64,000 nucleotides of DNA from Lentisphaeria bacterium (GTDB taxonomy: Bacteria > Verrucomicrobiota > Lentisphaeria > Victivallales > Victivallaceae): NCBI GenBank assembly GCA_022009855.1, contig CP091727.1, forward strand, positions 4,340,001 through 4,404,000, written 5' to 3'. Below are positions 21,384 through 30,679 of this stretch, one piece after another. How positions within the stretch are numbered: position 1 is the stretch's first letter; every line of letters begins with the position of its first letter. Below the pieces are notes generated by a model. That model was given only the letters and a program-made list of their open reading frames with translations, searched no databases and had not been told where the DNA came from. The position numbers and the translations under genes were made by a program.

Positions 21384-22586
21384 ATGGATATGTTGCGAAT
21401 CGGAGTCATCGGAGCAGCCGGCAGAGGAAACATCGCCGACTATGCCCACCTGCCGAAGGAGGGCTTCACCCTGGTCGCGGGAGCGGACATCTATCCGGAA
21501 GGACGTGAACGCTTTCTCAAACGGCAGAAGGAAAAGCTCAACAACACGCCGAACGTCTATTCCGACTACCGGGAGATGATCGAGAAGGAGCATCTCGACG
21601 GCGTCATCATCACCACCCCCGATTTTCTGCACGAGGAACACGCGGTGTTCGCACTCGAACACGGCATTCCGGTCTATCTGGAGAAACCGATGGCGATCTC
21701 CATTGAAGGATGCGACCACGTTCTGGAAACCGCCTATCGGCAGCGCACCAAGCTGGTCATCGGCCACAACATGCGCTACATGGCCTTCACCCGCAAGATG
21801 AAGGAGATCATCGACGCCGGGACCATCGGCGAAGTCAAAGCGGTCTGGTGCCGCCATTTCATCAGCTACGGCGGTGACGCCTACTTCCGCGACTGGCACG
21901 CCGCGAAGCGCTACTCGAACAGCCTGCTGCTCCAGAAGGGCGCGCACGACATCGACATCATCCACTGGCTGGCGGGGGGCTACACCAATCTGACCGTCGG
22001 ATTCGGCAATCTCTCGGTCTACAACAAGCTCCCCCGCCGCGCTCCCTCCGATGCCCGGATCAAGGAGGGGATCACTTCGGTCTGGAACAGCCAGCACTGG
22101 CCGCCGATGGAGCAGAAGGATATGTATCCGGAGATCGAAGTCGAAGACCTCAATATGATCAACATGCGGCTCGACAACGGCGTGCTCGCCTCCTACCAGC
22201 AGTGCCACTACACGCCGGACGTCACCCGCAACTACACCGTCATCGGTACGAAGGGGCGGCTGGAAAACTACGGGGACCACACCAGCAACATCCAGGTGTG
22301 GACCCGTCGCAAGGACACCTTCCGGCTGGAGGGTGACATCACCTACCGGGTCGAACCTTTTGAAGGGACCCACGGCGGCGCCGATCCCCTGATCATGCGC
22401 AGTTTTCTGGAAGCGATCCGCGGGAAATACGAGGTCTGGTCCTCGCCCCAGGCGGCGCGCAACAGCGTTGCGGCAGGCTGCTGCGGAGCTGAATCGATCC
22501 GCTCCGGCGGCATGCCGGTCGCCGTCCCGCCGCTGCCGGAACATTTGAAAAACTTTGACTTTGCACGTGCAGAAGAGGTGAAATAA
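21384..22586 (+). CDS. Gfo/Idh/MocA-family oxidoreductase
   Basis: 400 residues and intact. The N-terminal Rossmann fold (RIGVIGAAGRGN) binds NAD(P). The family motif appears as YLEKPMAI, with the EKP Lys near residue 100, and the substrate domain follows (KGAHDIDIIHWLAGG, with the family-typical His). Members oxidise or epimerise sugars, inositols or sugar nucleotides. GGAGGG precedes ATG 21384, preferred over an upstream in-frame ATG. Its stop overlaps the start of the epimerase gene by one base (TAATG), so the two are coupled and probably act on related sugars. Confidence 0.9.
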   Translation: MDMLRIGVIGAAGRGNIADYAHLPKEGFTLVAGADIYPEGRERFLKRQKEKLNNTPNVYSDYREMIEKEHLDGVIITTPDFLHEEHAVFALEHGIPVYLEKPMAISIEGCDHVLETAYRQRTKLVIGHNMRYMAFTRKMKEIIDAGTIGEVKAVWCRHFISYGGDAYFRDWHAAKRYSNSLLLQKGAHDIDIIHWLAGGYTNLTVGFGNLSVYNKLPRRAPSDARIKEGITSVWNSQHWPPMEQKDMYPEIEVEDLNMINMRLDNGVLASYQQCHYTPDVTRNYTVIGTKGRLENYGDHTSNIQVWTRRKDTFRLEGDITYRVEPFEGTHGGADPLIMRSFLEAIRGKYEVWSSPQAARNSVAAGCCGAESIRSGGMPVAVPPLPEHLKNFDFARAEEVK

Positions 22587-23506
22587 TGCGTGTTCTCATT
22601 ACCGGCGGAGCTGGATTCATCGGCTCCCATATTGCGGAATATTTTCAGGGGAAGGCCGACGTGCGGGTATTCGACAGCCTGCGCAGCGGCTTCCGGAAGA
22701 ATCTCGACGGACTGGAAGTCGAATTCATCGAAGGCGACATCCGCGACCGGGAAGCGGTTGCCGCGGCGATGCAGGGAGTCGATTACGTCTTCCACCTCGC
22801 CGCAATGATCAGCGTGCCGGAATCGATGAGCCGGATCACCGAGTGCATCGACATCAACGACACCGGCATGATCGTCGTTCTGGAGGAGGCGGCGAAGGCG
22901 GGTGTGAAAAAGCTCTGTTTCTCCACCTCCGCGGCGATCTACGGTGACAATCCGATCGTGCCGAAGGTGGAAACGATGTTTCCCGAACCGAAGAGCCCCT
23001 ACGCGATCACCAAGCTTGACGGGGAGTACTACTGCCGGATGTTCACCGAAACCGGCCGTCTCCAGACCGCCTGTCTGCGCTACTTCAACGTCTTCGGCCC
23101 CCGGCAGGATCCGAAGAGCGCCTACGCGGCGGCGGTGCCGATCTTTCTGGCGAAGGCGCTGGCCAACGAACCGCTCACCATCTTCGGCGACGGGGAACAG
23201 ACCCGTGACTTCATCTACGTCAAGGATATCGTTGCAGCCAACGTGTTCATGGCGACCCATGAGTTCACCGGCGTCTACAACGTGGCTTACGGCGGCAGGA
23301 TCACCATCAACGACCTCGCGAAGGAGATCATCCGTCTGACCGGCTCCCGTTCCGAAATCCTCCATCAGCCGGAACGCGCCGGCGACGTGAAGCATTCGAT
23401 GGCGGCGCCCGACAAGATCATGGCGACCGGCTTCAGGCCCTCTTTCAACTTTACGGCGGGCATGGCGGAAACCGTCGCCTGGTACCGCGCCAACGCCAAT
23501 CGCTGA
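22586..23506 (+). CDS. NAD-dependent epimerase/dehydratase, extended SDR (sugar-nucleotide epimerase type)
   Basis: 306 residues and intact. It has the nucleotide-binding motif ITGGAGFIGSH, the DIRD and VFHLAAM signatures, active-site SPYAITK (YxxxK) and RYFNVFGPRQ, as in UDP-glucose 4-epimerases and UDP-glucuronate-type enzymes. It probably acts on an NDP-sugar. It is translationally coupled to the preceding oxidoreductase and followed by a strong terminator, so the pair forms a two-gene operon. The exact substrate is not evident from motifs. Confidence 0.9.
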   Translation: MRVLITGGAGFIGSHIAEYFQGKADVRVFDSLRSGFRKNLDGLEVEFIEGDIRDREAVAAAMQGVDYVFHLAAMISVPESMSRITECIDINDTGMIVVLEEAAKAGVKKLCFSTSAAIYGDNPIVPKVETMFPEPKSPYAITKLDGEYYCRMFTETGRLQTACLRYFNVFGPRQDPKSAYAAAVPIFLAKALANEPLTIFGDGEQTRDFIYVKDIVAANVFMATHEFTGVYNVAYGGRITINDLAKEIIRLTGSRSEILHQPERAGDVKHSMAAPDKIMATGFRPSFNFTAGMAETVAWYRANANR

Positions 23507-23526
23507 TTTTCCGTCCCCACTTTCCG

Positions 23527-23559
23527 CTCCGGCCGGCTGTTCCGCGCCGGAGTTTTTTT
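23527..23559 (+). terminator. Rho-independent terminator after the epimerase
   Basis: CTCCGGC (23527-23533) pairs with GCCGGAG (23546-23552), directly followed by seven T. Confidence 0.9.
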
Positions 23560-23673
23560 GATAAAATTTATTTAAAAATTCCATATATTAAGGATAATAA
23601 AATCATTTTCCGACTCGTTATTCTTTCGAAACGATCCGGATGGACGGATCTGCAATAGAGAAAGGAAACGATC

Positions 23674-24063
23674 ATGAAGAACACGATTCAAATCCTGTCG
23701 GTCTGTGGAGCTCTCGCCTTGATCACCCTGCCGGTTTCCGCGGGAGGTCCGCCACACCACAACGAGGGGGTCGGCCTGGCTACGGACATCGTCCGGCTGG
23801 TCAAGACGATCATCTCACCGCCGCCTGCGGTGGTGGTAACGCCGCCGGTGGTGACCGCCCCAGCACCGGTGGTGGTGACGCCGCCGGTGGTGACCGCCCC
23901 AGCTCCGGTGGTGGTGACGCCGCCGGTCTGGACACCGGCTCCGGTAGTGGTAACTCCGCCGAGCTGGACGCCCCCTCCCCCGCGGCATTTTCGCGGGCCG
24001 GGTCCAGGGCACCCCGCACCACCCCGCGGCCCAAACGGAGGCGGCAGAGGCGGACGCCGCTGA
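23674..24063 (+). CDS. Small secreted proline/valine-rich repeat protein
   Basis: 129 residues. A signal peptide (about residues 1-23, ending VSAGG) is followed by a short linker, then about three copies of a 13-residue repeat of the form PVVVTPPVVTAPA, and a Pro/Gly/Arg/His-rich tail ending GGGRGGRR. The sequence should be extended and disordered, perhaps a cell-envelope spacer or surface-exposed protein. AAAGGA precedes the start and a good terminator follows, so it is a free-standing transcription unit. I recognise no family. Confidence 0.7.
   Translation: MKNTIQILSVCGALALITLPVSAGGPPHHNEGVGLATDIVRLVKTIISPPPAVVVTPPVVTAPAPVVVTPPVVTAPAPVVVTPPVWTPAPVVVTPPSWTPPPPRHFRGPGPGHPAPPRGPNGGGRGGRR
23830..23982 (+). 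repeat. Tandem 39-bp coding repeat
   Basis: Units start at 23830, 23869 and 23908 (39, 39 and 36 bp), with a diverged fourth from 23944. They begin GTGGTGGTGACGCCGCCG and encode the PVVVTPPVVTAPA repeat. Near-identical copies suggest recent slippage or unequal crossover. Confidence 0.85.
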
Positions 24064-24077
24064 CCTGCGTCAAGCAG

Positions 24078-24103
24078 CCCCGGATTGCAGAATCCGGGGT
24101 TTT
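24078..24103 (+). terminator. Rho-independent terminator after the proline-rich gene
   Basis: CCCCGGATT (24078-24086), a 4-base loop and AATCCGGGG (24091-24099) are followed by TTTT. Confidence 0.85.
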
Positions 24104-24189
24104 CGTATTTTTTCCGGGAAAATCCGCTGGTCATTCCGGAACGGCGGAAGTACATTAACGGCAATGCATGCAGAAACCAGGAGGCTACC

Positions 24190-25416
24190 ATGCGCAAACC
24201 GGATTCTTGTTCCACCTTTTCTTCCGCCGGAGCTCCGGCACGCTCCGAAACTGTATCGGGAGGGGAACGCTTTCGTTATCGATCGGACGAACAGCTCTTC
24301 GGTCATGGCGGCGCATATCGCCGGATTTTCACTCGACGACAGTCCGGCGTTTCACTTTCAGGCCGAAGCGGAGGTCGATTCCGCGGCGCCGCCGGAGAGC
24401 GTCGGCGTGGTGGCAGACTGGTTCACCTCAGACGGGAAACTCATCGCCCGCGACTATCTCGAACGGGAAATTTCCGGGCAGAAGCGCCGTTTTTACCGGA
24501 TTCTGCCGCGTCCGGCGGATGCGATCCGGGCGGAACTGCGGATGTTCAGCCGCTGGCTGAATCAGCCGGTCCGTTTTTTCCACCCTGCGATGGAGGGGTG
24601 TGTCATCCCGCCACGCACGCTGCGCCTGATTACAGCGAAAATCGATCCGCCGCGCCCCTCCTCCGAGGCGGAGAACCGCCAACTGGCGGAACAACTGTTC
24701 GACCGCCTGGCGGCAGCGGAGAGCATCCCGATCTCATTCTTCTGCCGGAAAATCTCAATACGCGCAGCACCCCCGGCCTCCCGTCCCGGAAGGCGCAGCC
24801 GGTGCCCGGACCTTGGAGCGAATTTCTGGCGACGCAGGCGAAACGGTTCGGGTCGTACATCGTCACCACTCTCGTCGAACGGAAGGGGGACGCGCTTTAC
24901 AACACGGCAATCATTTTCGATCGGAATGGAGAGCTGGTCGGCAAATACCGCAAAGTTCATCTGACGCTCAGCGAAGCGGAAGCGGGATTTCTGCCGGGGA
25001 GCGAATTCCCGGTGTTTCCGCTGGACTGCGTCAGAGTCGGAATCGCGACCTGCTGGGACAACTGGTTCAGCGAAAGTGTGCGCCACCTCGCGCTCAACGG
25101 AGCGGAACTGGTACTCTTTCCGCTGGCCGGGGATGGCGATGAAACTCACTGGCGCCACATCTGGCCTGCACGGGCGATGGACAACGGCGTCATTCTCGCC
25201 GCGTCGATTTCGCAGGGGGAGGCGAAGGAGCCGACGCCGGCACAGATCATTCTGCCGGATGGCTCCATCGCGGCGGAAACGCAGGAAAATCCTGGCTATG
25301 CCGCTGCGACGCTCGATCTCAACCGACGCTACCTCACCTACTGGCTCTCCGTCGGGCCCTTCTTCGGTGAAGGCCCCAGCCTCTACCGCCTCGAACGGCG
25401 AGACTCCGTCTACTAA
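24190..25416 (+). CDS. Carbon-nitrogen hydrolase (nitrilase superfamily) with extra N-terminal domain (two frameshifts)
   Basis: 408 residues after correction. The C-terminal 240 residues are a nitrilase-superfamily amidase with the Glu-Lys-Cys triad visible: Glu in LILLPENLN, Lys in GKYRKVHL and Cys in GIATCWDNWF. Such enzymes hydrolyse linear amides, carbamoyl groups or nitriles. About 150 residues precede it and form a beta-rich domain resembling a carbohydrate-binding sandwich (for example FHFQAEAEVDS, PPESVGVVADWFTSDGKL). AGGAGG precedes ATG 24190. The frame breaks at T4 (24217-24220, one too many) and near 24717-24719 (one G missing). No signal peptide is evident. It has its own transcription unit. 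Confidence 0.8.
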   Translation: MRKPDSCSTFSSAGAPARSETVSGGERFRYRSDEQLFGHGGAYRRIFTRRQSGVSLSGRSGGRFRGAAGERRRGGRLVHLRRETHRPRLSRTGNFRAEAPFLPDSAASGGCDPGGTADVQPLAESAGPFFPPCDGGVCHPATHAAPDYSENRSAAPLLRGGEPPTGGTTVRPPGGSGEHPDLILLPENLNTRSTPGLPSRKAQPVPGPWSEFLATQAKRFGSYIVTTLVERKGDALYNTAIIFDRNGELVGKYRKVHLTLSEAEAGFLPGSEFPVFPLDCVRVGIATCWDNWFSESVRHLALNGAELVLFPLAGDGDETHWRHIWPARAMDNGVILAASISQGEAKEPTPAQIILPDGSIAAETQENPGYAAATLDLNRRYLTYWLSVGPFFGEGPSLYRLERRDSVY

Positions 25417-25459
25417 GGGAAAAAGCCCGCTCCGGAGAATCGCGTTGCTCCGGCGAAAA

Positions 25460-25476
25460 TCGTAACAATGTTACGA
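25460..25476. promoter_or_regulatory. Inverted repeat, candidate operator of the GntR fusion regulator
   Basis: TCGTAAC-AAT-GTTACGA is a perfect 7-bp inverted repeat. A related half (TCGTAATAATG on the minus strand) overlaps the promoter spacer around 25580-25590. The repetition of TCGTAA(C/T)AATG at two places before the regulator gene suggests autoregulation. Confidence 0.4.
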
Positions 25477-25574
25477 GATAAAAAAAGATAATCTCTTTTA
25501 TTTTTCAAATTGAAATATTTACGCTATTGCAATAAAATCAATAAAAAAAGCGATATTTTTTTTTCATTTTGCCA

Positions 25575-25602
25575 TTGACATTATTACGATTTTTGCTATA
25601 AT
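25575..25602 (+). promoter_or_regulatory. Promoter of the GntR fusion regulator gene
   Basis: TTGACA (25575-25580) and a perfect TATAAT (25597-25602) are spaced by 16 bases, 29 bases before the start codon. A half-operator-like sequence lies in the spacer. Confidence 0.7.
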
Positions 25603-25631
25603 TAATCACGACAGCAGGGAGTGATGGATTG

Positions 25632-26975
25632 ATGGATAAACTGCAATTTGCGAGAGAGAGCATCCTCCACCGGATCGAGTGTGGCGAGTTCCCCGCCGAA
25701 GCGAAGCTCCCGGCGGCGGCTAAGTACTGCGAAACAATCGGCGTCTCCTTCGTGGTGGTGCAGCTTGCTTATAACTCCCTGATCCGCGACGGCATACTCT
25801 ACAGCATTCCCCGGCAAGGGACATTTGTCCGCAAAGACTGGCGAAGTCGCATTCTGCCCGGCAGCATTCAGACCTACCGGTCAGTCTGGCTGGAACTGCT
25901 GAAACCGCTGAAGGCGGAAACTCCCGAACTCTTTTTGAGCAACAGTTTTTGCGAAGGTGCGTTTGAGATCCGTTTCAGCAACGACACCCAGCTTCATGCA
26001 AGCGAATACCTCGACCTGACGGAATTTTTCGAGGCGGAATTTCCCGACAAGAGCGATTTCTTCCAGGAAAAGATCGAACAGTTCCGGTCGAGGCACGGTA
26101 AATTATTCGGCATTCCGCTGATCTTCTCCCCCTGGGTGATCTGCTACCATCCCGACCTGATCGCCGAAGCAGGCGCGCCGGAACCCCACTCCGGCTGGAG
26201 CTGGGAGGAGTTTCTCAACCTGATCCGCCTCCTGCGACGGAACCTTCCCCCTTCCCGGGCATTTCGACTGGTTCCCTCCTCCTCCATCTGGATGAACTTC
26301 TTTCTCCGCGCTGGCGGTGAAATTATGGGAAGCCGGGAAGAGGGCTATCCCATCCTTCTCGATGGAGCGGCCTCCGTCGACGCCCTGTACCGGCTGCGCG
26401 AACTCCGAGACGCGATCGGAGAGGTTGAGGAATCCCCGTTCAACTACCGAGAAGCCTTTCTCAAGAAGGAGACCGCCATGATCGTCGGCACCCGGCAGGA
26501 CGCGGCGTTCCATAATCCGCATCCGTGGAGATGCGTACCGCTGCCCCGGATTCCAGGCGGCAGGGAGTGCATGCGCATCGGCGGAGACCTCTTTTGTGTC
26601 CGCCGCATCGTCAATGATTTCCACCTCGTCCGCAAGCTGATCGGCTACCTGTTTTCGCCGCAGCTGCAAGACCGTCTCGGGGCTCTGGGATATGGCATAC
26701 CAATCCGCCGCAGTTCGGCGATCCGCAGTTTCAACGAACACGATCCGCGCGATATGGTATTCCTCTCCGAAATGGCCAAAATCCACCCGCTCAACCACTT
26801 CGCATGGCCGGAACTTCAGGTGCTGATCAACCATGCACTGCCGCGCACCTGGCTTCTGCAGGAGTCGCCGGAAACCATGACCGGCGAACTCGCCGCCGTT
26901 CTGCGCGCTATCATCCGTTATGAACACAACCCCTTTTACCATCAGAAGGAGAACTCTCATGACCGGAATTTCTAA
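25632..26975 (+). CDS. GntR-type regulator fused to a solute-binding-protein domain
   Basis: 447 residues and intact. Residues 1-70 form a GntR winged helix (FARESILHRIECGEFPAEAKLP, broken here by spacing: the first helix spans about residues 5-15; then QLAYNSLIRDGILYSIP and RQGTFV). In place of the usual FadR, HutC or LacI-like sensor, the remaining 350 residues resemble an extracellular solute-binding protein of family 1. Matching text includes GIPLIFSPWVICYHPDLIAE, SGWSWEEFLNLI, and AMIVGTRQDAAF in place of the usual AM.i.G.w. There is no signal peptide, so it should be a cytoplasmic sugar sensor. Its stop overlaps the pseudopilin gene that follows, and a beta-helix protein comes next. Confidence 0.8.
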   Translation: MDKLQFARESILHRIECGEFPAEAKLPAAAKYCETIGVSFVVVQLAYNSLIRDGILYSIPRQGTFVRKDWRSRILPGSIQTYRSVWLELLKPLKAETPELFLSNSFCEGAFEIRFSNDTQLHASEYLDLTEFFEAEFPDKSDFFQEKIEQFRSRHGKLFGIPLIFSPWVICYHPDLIAEAGAPEPHSGWSWEEFLNLIRLLRRNLPPSRAFRLVPSSSIWMNFFLRAGGEIMGSREEGYPILLDGAASVDALYRLRELRDAIGEVEESPFNYREAFLKKETAMIVGTRQDAAFHNPHPWRCVPLPRIPGGRECMRIGGDLFCVRRIVNDFHLVRKLIGYLFSPQLQDRLGALGYGIPIRRSSAIRSFNEHDPRDMVFLSEMAKIHPLNHFAWPELQVLINHALPRTWLLQESPETMTGELAAVLRAIIRYEHNPFYHQKENSHDRNF

Positions 26976-27693
26976 CCGTTTCCGAATGCGTCACTTCATG
27001 CAGGGACCAGCTTCGGAGAAACAACGCAATTTATTTACGCTCATAGAGCTTCTCATTGTAATTGCGATCATCGCGATTCTGGCGGCGATGCTGCTTCCCG
27101 CATTGCAACGCAGTCGGGAGGCGGCCCGGAAGATCGCATGCGTCAACCAGTTGAAACAACTTGGATTCTACAGTAATCTCTATACCGACAACTATGACGG
27201 TCACCTTTTCGCCACCAATATGCCGAGCTCAATGCTCTCCGGCACAAGAATCTGGGTCCGCTACGACAGCAATCCGATGGTCAACGGGCTGAACGTTCCC
27301 CGGGCGACCATCGAACCGCTGCTGATCTGCCCCGCCGACGCCTCCCCCGTTCCGAACGGTCTGAGCAATCCGCCAGGGTACTACAGTTACGGCTACAACG
27401 GCATACTCGACTATCGGAAAATCGGAAAGCTCAAACACCCCTCCCGACTCTGCGTGATCGGCGATTCGGCCGGGGATCCCGCCGACAACAGCGGAGCGGC
27501 ATATCTCATCACGTACTCCGCCTCCTACCGTCAATACCTGCTCTACGGCGCTCTTCGCCATCAGAACAAGCCCAATGTGCTCTACCTCGACTGGCATGTG
27601 GGACAACCCGCCGACACGCCGCGGCTCGCCGGTCCGAGCGTAAACTCCAACTCTCAGGATTTCAAAATGTTCTGGTACTACAAAATGGATTGA
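26959..27693 (+). CDS. Type II pseudopilin-like protein with H-X9-D motif
   Basis: 244 residues and intact. FTLIELLIVIAIIAIL (after a leader of about 26 residues) is the prepilin methylation signal and membrane helix. The C-terminus has RHQNKPNVLYLDWHVG, an H-X9-D variant in which W replaces the usual G. I chose ATG 26959 because AAGGAG lies 8 bases upstream. The start lies inside the end of the GntR fusion gene (17-base overlap), so the regulator and pseudopilin are translationally coupled. It probably sits in the inner membrane with its C-terminal domain outside. Function is unknown. Confidence 0.88.
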   Translation: MTGISNRFRMRHFMQGPASEKQRNLFTLIELLIVIAIIAILAAMLLPALQRSREAARKIACVNQLKQLGFYSNLYTDNYDGHLFATNMPSSMLSGTRIWVRYDSNPMVNGLNVPRATIEPLLICPADASPVPNGLSNPPGYYSYGYNGILDYRKIGKLKHPSRLCVIGDSAGDPADNSGAAYLITYSASYRQYLLYGALRHQNKPNVLYLDWHVGQPADTPRLAGPSVNSNSQDFKMFWYYKMD

Positions 27694-27994
27694 CCGGGCA
27701 GAGAACCACCCATGGATCTGTTGAGGCCCCCCCCGCGCTCGGCGATTCCCGTTTTCACGGCCCGCTCCCCGGTATGGGCCCGCTGGAAAACGAGGACGAT
27801 GGAGTCGGCCGGCAAAGCGGAAGAGAACAAACGACACAGAATTCGATCGGACGGCGGCGGTCACAGGAATGAGGTTCCGTTCCTGCACACTTCGCTCGGA
27901 AGGCCCCTCTCCGCGGATCGGAAACCTTCGCTTGCCCTGCGTGTGAAAACAGGATACCCAAAAACAACTCTCATATTTCCGAAGGAAAATCAAC

Positions 27995-29811
27995 ATGTTG
28001 AAATTAGCTCTCCACTCCCTTCTGCCGCTGTTCTGCTGCGGAGCCGCCACACTGCATGTAGATGTCGCCGCCCGTCCCGGTGGCGACGGTTCATCGACAC
28101 GGCCGTACCGGACGATCCAACAGGCCGCCGACCGGGTTTTGCCGGGAGACACCGTCATCATCGCGCCGGGCGTCTACTTCGAGACGGTCCGGCTTCGCCG
28201 CTTCGGCAGGGAGAATGCGCCGATCACATTCCGGGCAGATAAAATCCGGAAGAACCGGGTGATCGTCACTGGTGCGGATCCCGAGGTCCGGCGTGGTCAA
28301 CGGAAGTGGCAACTGTACGACCGCGCTACCGGGACCTACGTTCTCGACTACGATCATTCACCGGCCAGAATCCTTTACAGCGGAACGGATCTGTTCGGCT
28401 ACAGGTCGCTGGAGTCGCTCCTGAAATTCGAGGCGAAACCGGGGGTTCCGGGGCCGAAACATGGATTCTTTCAGCGTGACGGAAAGCTCTTCGTCCGTCT
28501 TCGTGCCGACGGCAAATACGGTCCGGCCGATCCCAACCGGCACATCATGGCACTCTCTCCGCCAACGGCTCCCTATGGAGACGAAGAAAATCCGGATTCC
28601 CGCGCCTACAATTTCGCCCTGCTCGGCCGGGCCGGAGAAGAGCTCCACGTGGTGATAGACGGACTTACCTTCGAGACGCCGGGACGCACGGCGATCTACG
28701 TCTCCGGCAACCGGGTCACGGTCCGCAACTCGCTCTTTCTCGGCTGCCAGGCGGGCGGTGTGATCGGCAGGGTAGTGAACTCTCCCGCACCGAACCTGAA
28801 GCGGGCCAGCAATGAGATCACCGTCGAATTCTGCGAGTGGCACGCTTTCCCGCTTTTCGACGATGTGAAGGAACTGATTCAGGAGGTAAAATCAGGCAAA
28901 GTGAAGGTTCCTCCCAAAGATCGACTGTTTCACTGGTGGGTTCACAAGAGCCGCGCCAACGGCGTCGCCAATTCCTACGAGACCGGCATCGTCCGGCAGG
29001 TCGGGCGAAACTGGACAATCCGCAACTGCTACATTCACGACTGCTTCGACGGTCTGGCCAATCTCAATTACGGAGAAAACACCATCTTTGAAAACAATCT
29101 TTTCGAACGTTGCGTCGACAACGCCATCGAAACCGAAAATCATGCCCGGAACTGCCACATCCGCAGAAACCGCTTCGTTGACGTCTACCAGAGCATTTCG
29201 GTACAGCCGCTCGATGGGCCGCCGTGGCCGGGACCGGTCTACGTCTATCAGAACCTCTTTTCGCGTACACGGGAAAATCTCATCTGGGGAGGAGGCGGCG
29301 GAAGCTTCAAAATCGGAATCCAGTCCCGGCAGTGGAATTTCCCCAACTCAAAGAGAGCATGAAAGCGATCGATCCGGCACATATTTCGTTGCCCGGGCTG
29401 CTGGTTTTCAACAACACGATCATCGACCCCAACACACGACTGGTGGTGGAGCTGGGAGGCGCCACGCAGAAGCTGGACAATATCGCCTTTTACAACAACC
29501 TGGCAATCGCGGCCAATATCCGCCATCCCCGTGCCGCCGACGGCGACGGTGGAGCCACGCACTACAACTTCGTCAACAACCGCTTCTGCTGGAGAGCCTC
29601 CCGGACTTCGGACATTCCGAAACTGCGCGGCCAGCTGCGCCCGCCACAGGAGAAACTGCTGCTCGACGAAACGGAAAATCGTTTTCTGCCGGTGAAATTT
29701 GAACCGGCTGTTCCGGTTCCGGGGGCGCCGGAACAGTTCCGCTACATCGGAGCTCTGCAATCCCCGGAACAGCGGATCGCCGACCGGGTCGGCGTTCAGG
29801 AAGAGCGGTGA
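27995..29811 (+). CDS. Secreted right-handed parallel beta-helix protein (one frameshift)
   Basis: 605 residues after correction. A signal peptide (residues 1-18) is followed by a DUF1565-like opening (DVAARPGGDGSSTRPYRTI and ADRVLPGDTVIIAPGVY) and repeated helix turns (IYVSGNRVTVRNSLFLG, RNWTIRNCYIHDC, NTIFENNLFER, NCHIRRNRF). Such folds are typical of pectate lyases, polysaccharide lyases and other polysaccharide-binding enzymes. The specific catalytic family cannot be assigned. The frame breaks at a run of four C (29341-29344) that should be five. AAGGA precedes the start. It follows a pseudopilin after about 300 bp (27694-27994) in which I see no supported gene, only a run of eight C at 27727-27734. 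Confidence 0.8.
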
Positions 29812-29846
29812 ACTTCCGCGCCTCCGGAGAAACCGGACAACACCGG

Positions 29847-30554
29847 TCAGCTCCGTTCGCGCCACCGGCGGCGGAGCGCCACCGCGTGATTGCAGGTCAT
29901 CGCATCGACGCCGAGCGCGGCCATCGCGAGACCGAGTTCATCCGAAAAAACGCCCCACGAAACCACCCGGAACTTCTCCGCGTGCAGTGCCGCGACAAAC
30001 GCCGCATCCGCCTCGGTCGTCGCCTTGAAACTGACTCCGGTGCAGTGCAATTTGCGCAGATAGTCCATCACCTGCTCCGCCGATGGAAACACGCCGAAGC
30101 GATTTTTCAGATCGACCAGCAGCAGCCGCGGCAGATCGGGGAAGAACTCCGCCGCATTCCGAATCGTCTCCTCCTCGAAGGAGCTCAGCGCCAGCGAACG
30201 GCGGTCGCCACCCCACTGCTCCAGTACCTGTTTCAGAGGCCGGGCGAGCGGCTGCACCCCCTTCAATTCGATCTGCATGTGTTTTCCGGGCCGGAGCAAG
30301 GCCAGCGCCTCCGAAAGCAACGGCACCGGATAGTGGTTCCGCAACTCCGCGAGCGATGCGTCGGCGACAGCGAGTTTCACTCCCGCCACCCGTTCAAGGG
30401 TTTCATCGTGGACGCAGACGACATCGCCGTCGGCGGTGAGACGGATATCCAGTTCGATGCCGTCTGAATCGCGTTTCATAGCGAGCGAAAAGGCTCTCAA
30501 CGTGTTTTCCGGGGCGTCATCCGACTCCCCCCGATGCGAGAGAAAAATTGTCAT
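29847..30554 (-). CDS. Glycerophosphodiester phosphodiesterase family protein
   Basis: 235 residues and intact. The N-terminus has FLSHRGESDDAPENTL, the HRG...PENT signature of GDPD enzymes with the catalytic His. GIELDIRLTADGDVVCVHD supplies the metal-binding Glu/Asp and second catalytic His, and IELKG the later Glu. These enzymes cleave glycerophosphodiesters to glycerol-3-phosphate and an alcohol using a divalent metal. There is no signal peptide, so it is probably cytoplasmic. It is convergent with the beta-helix gene and downstream of a large glycosidase on the same strand. Confidence 0.92.
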   Translation of the reverse strand: MTIFLSHRGESDDAPENTLRAFSLAMKRDSDGIELDIRLTADGDVVCVHDETLERVAGVKLAVADASLAELRNHYPVPLLSEALALLRPGKHMQIELKGVQPLARPLKQVLEQWGGDRRSLALSSFEEETIRNAAEFFPDLPRLLLVDLKNRFGVFPSAEQVMDYLRKLHCTGVSFKATTEADAAFVAALHAEKFRVVSWGVFSDELGLAMAALGVDAMTCNHAVALRRRWRERS

Positions 30555-30679
30555 TTGAACTCAGAGTCCTTTCTGATGAAGTTTCACACCTCTCTCCTGC
30601 CGCATTGACGGGAAGCCGCGCCGGCGGGCGAAACCGGAGGAGGTGACTTTCCCACGGTTTTACACGGGATTCCCCGTTG

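Noticed and set aside
23830..23982. Tandem repeat as a CRISPR array
   Set aside because: Units are contiguous without spacers, lie inside a coding frame and encode a regular peptide repeat. No cas genes are present.
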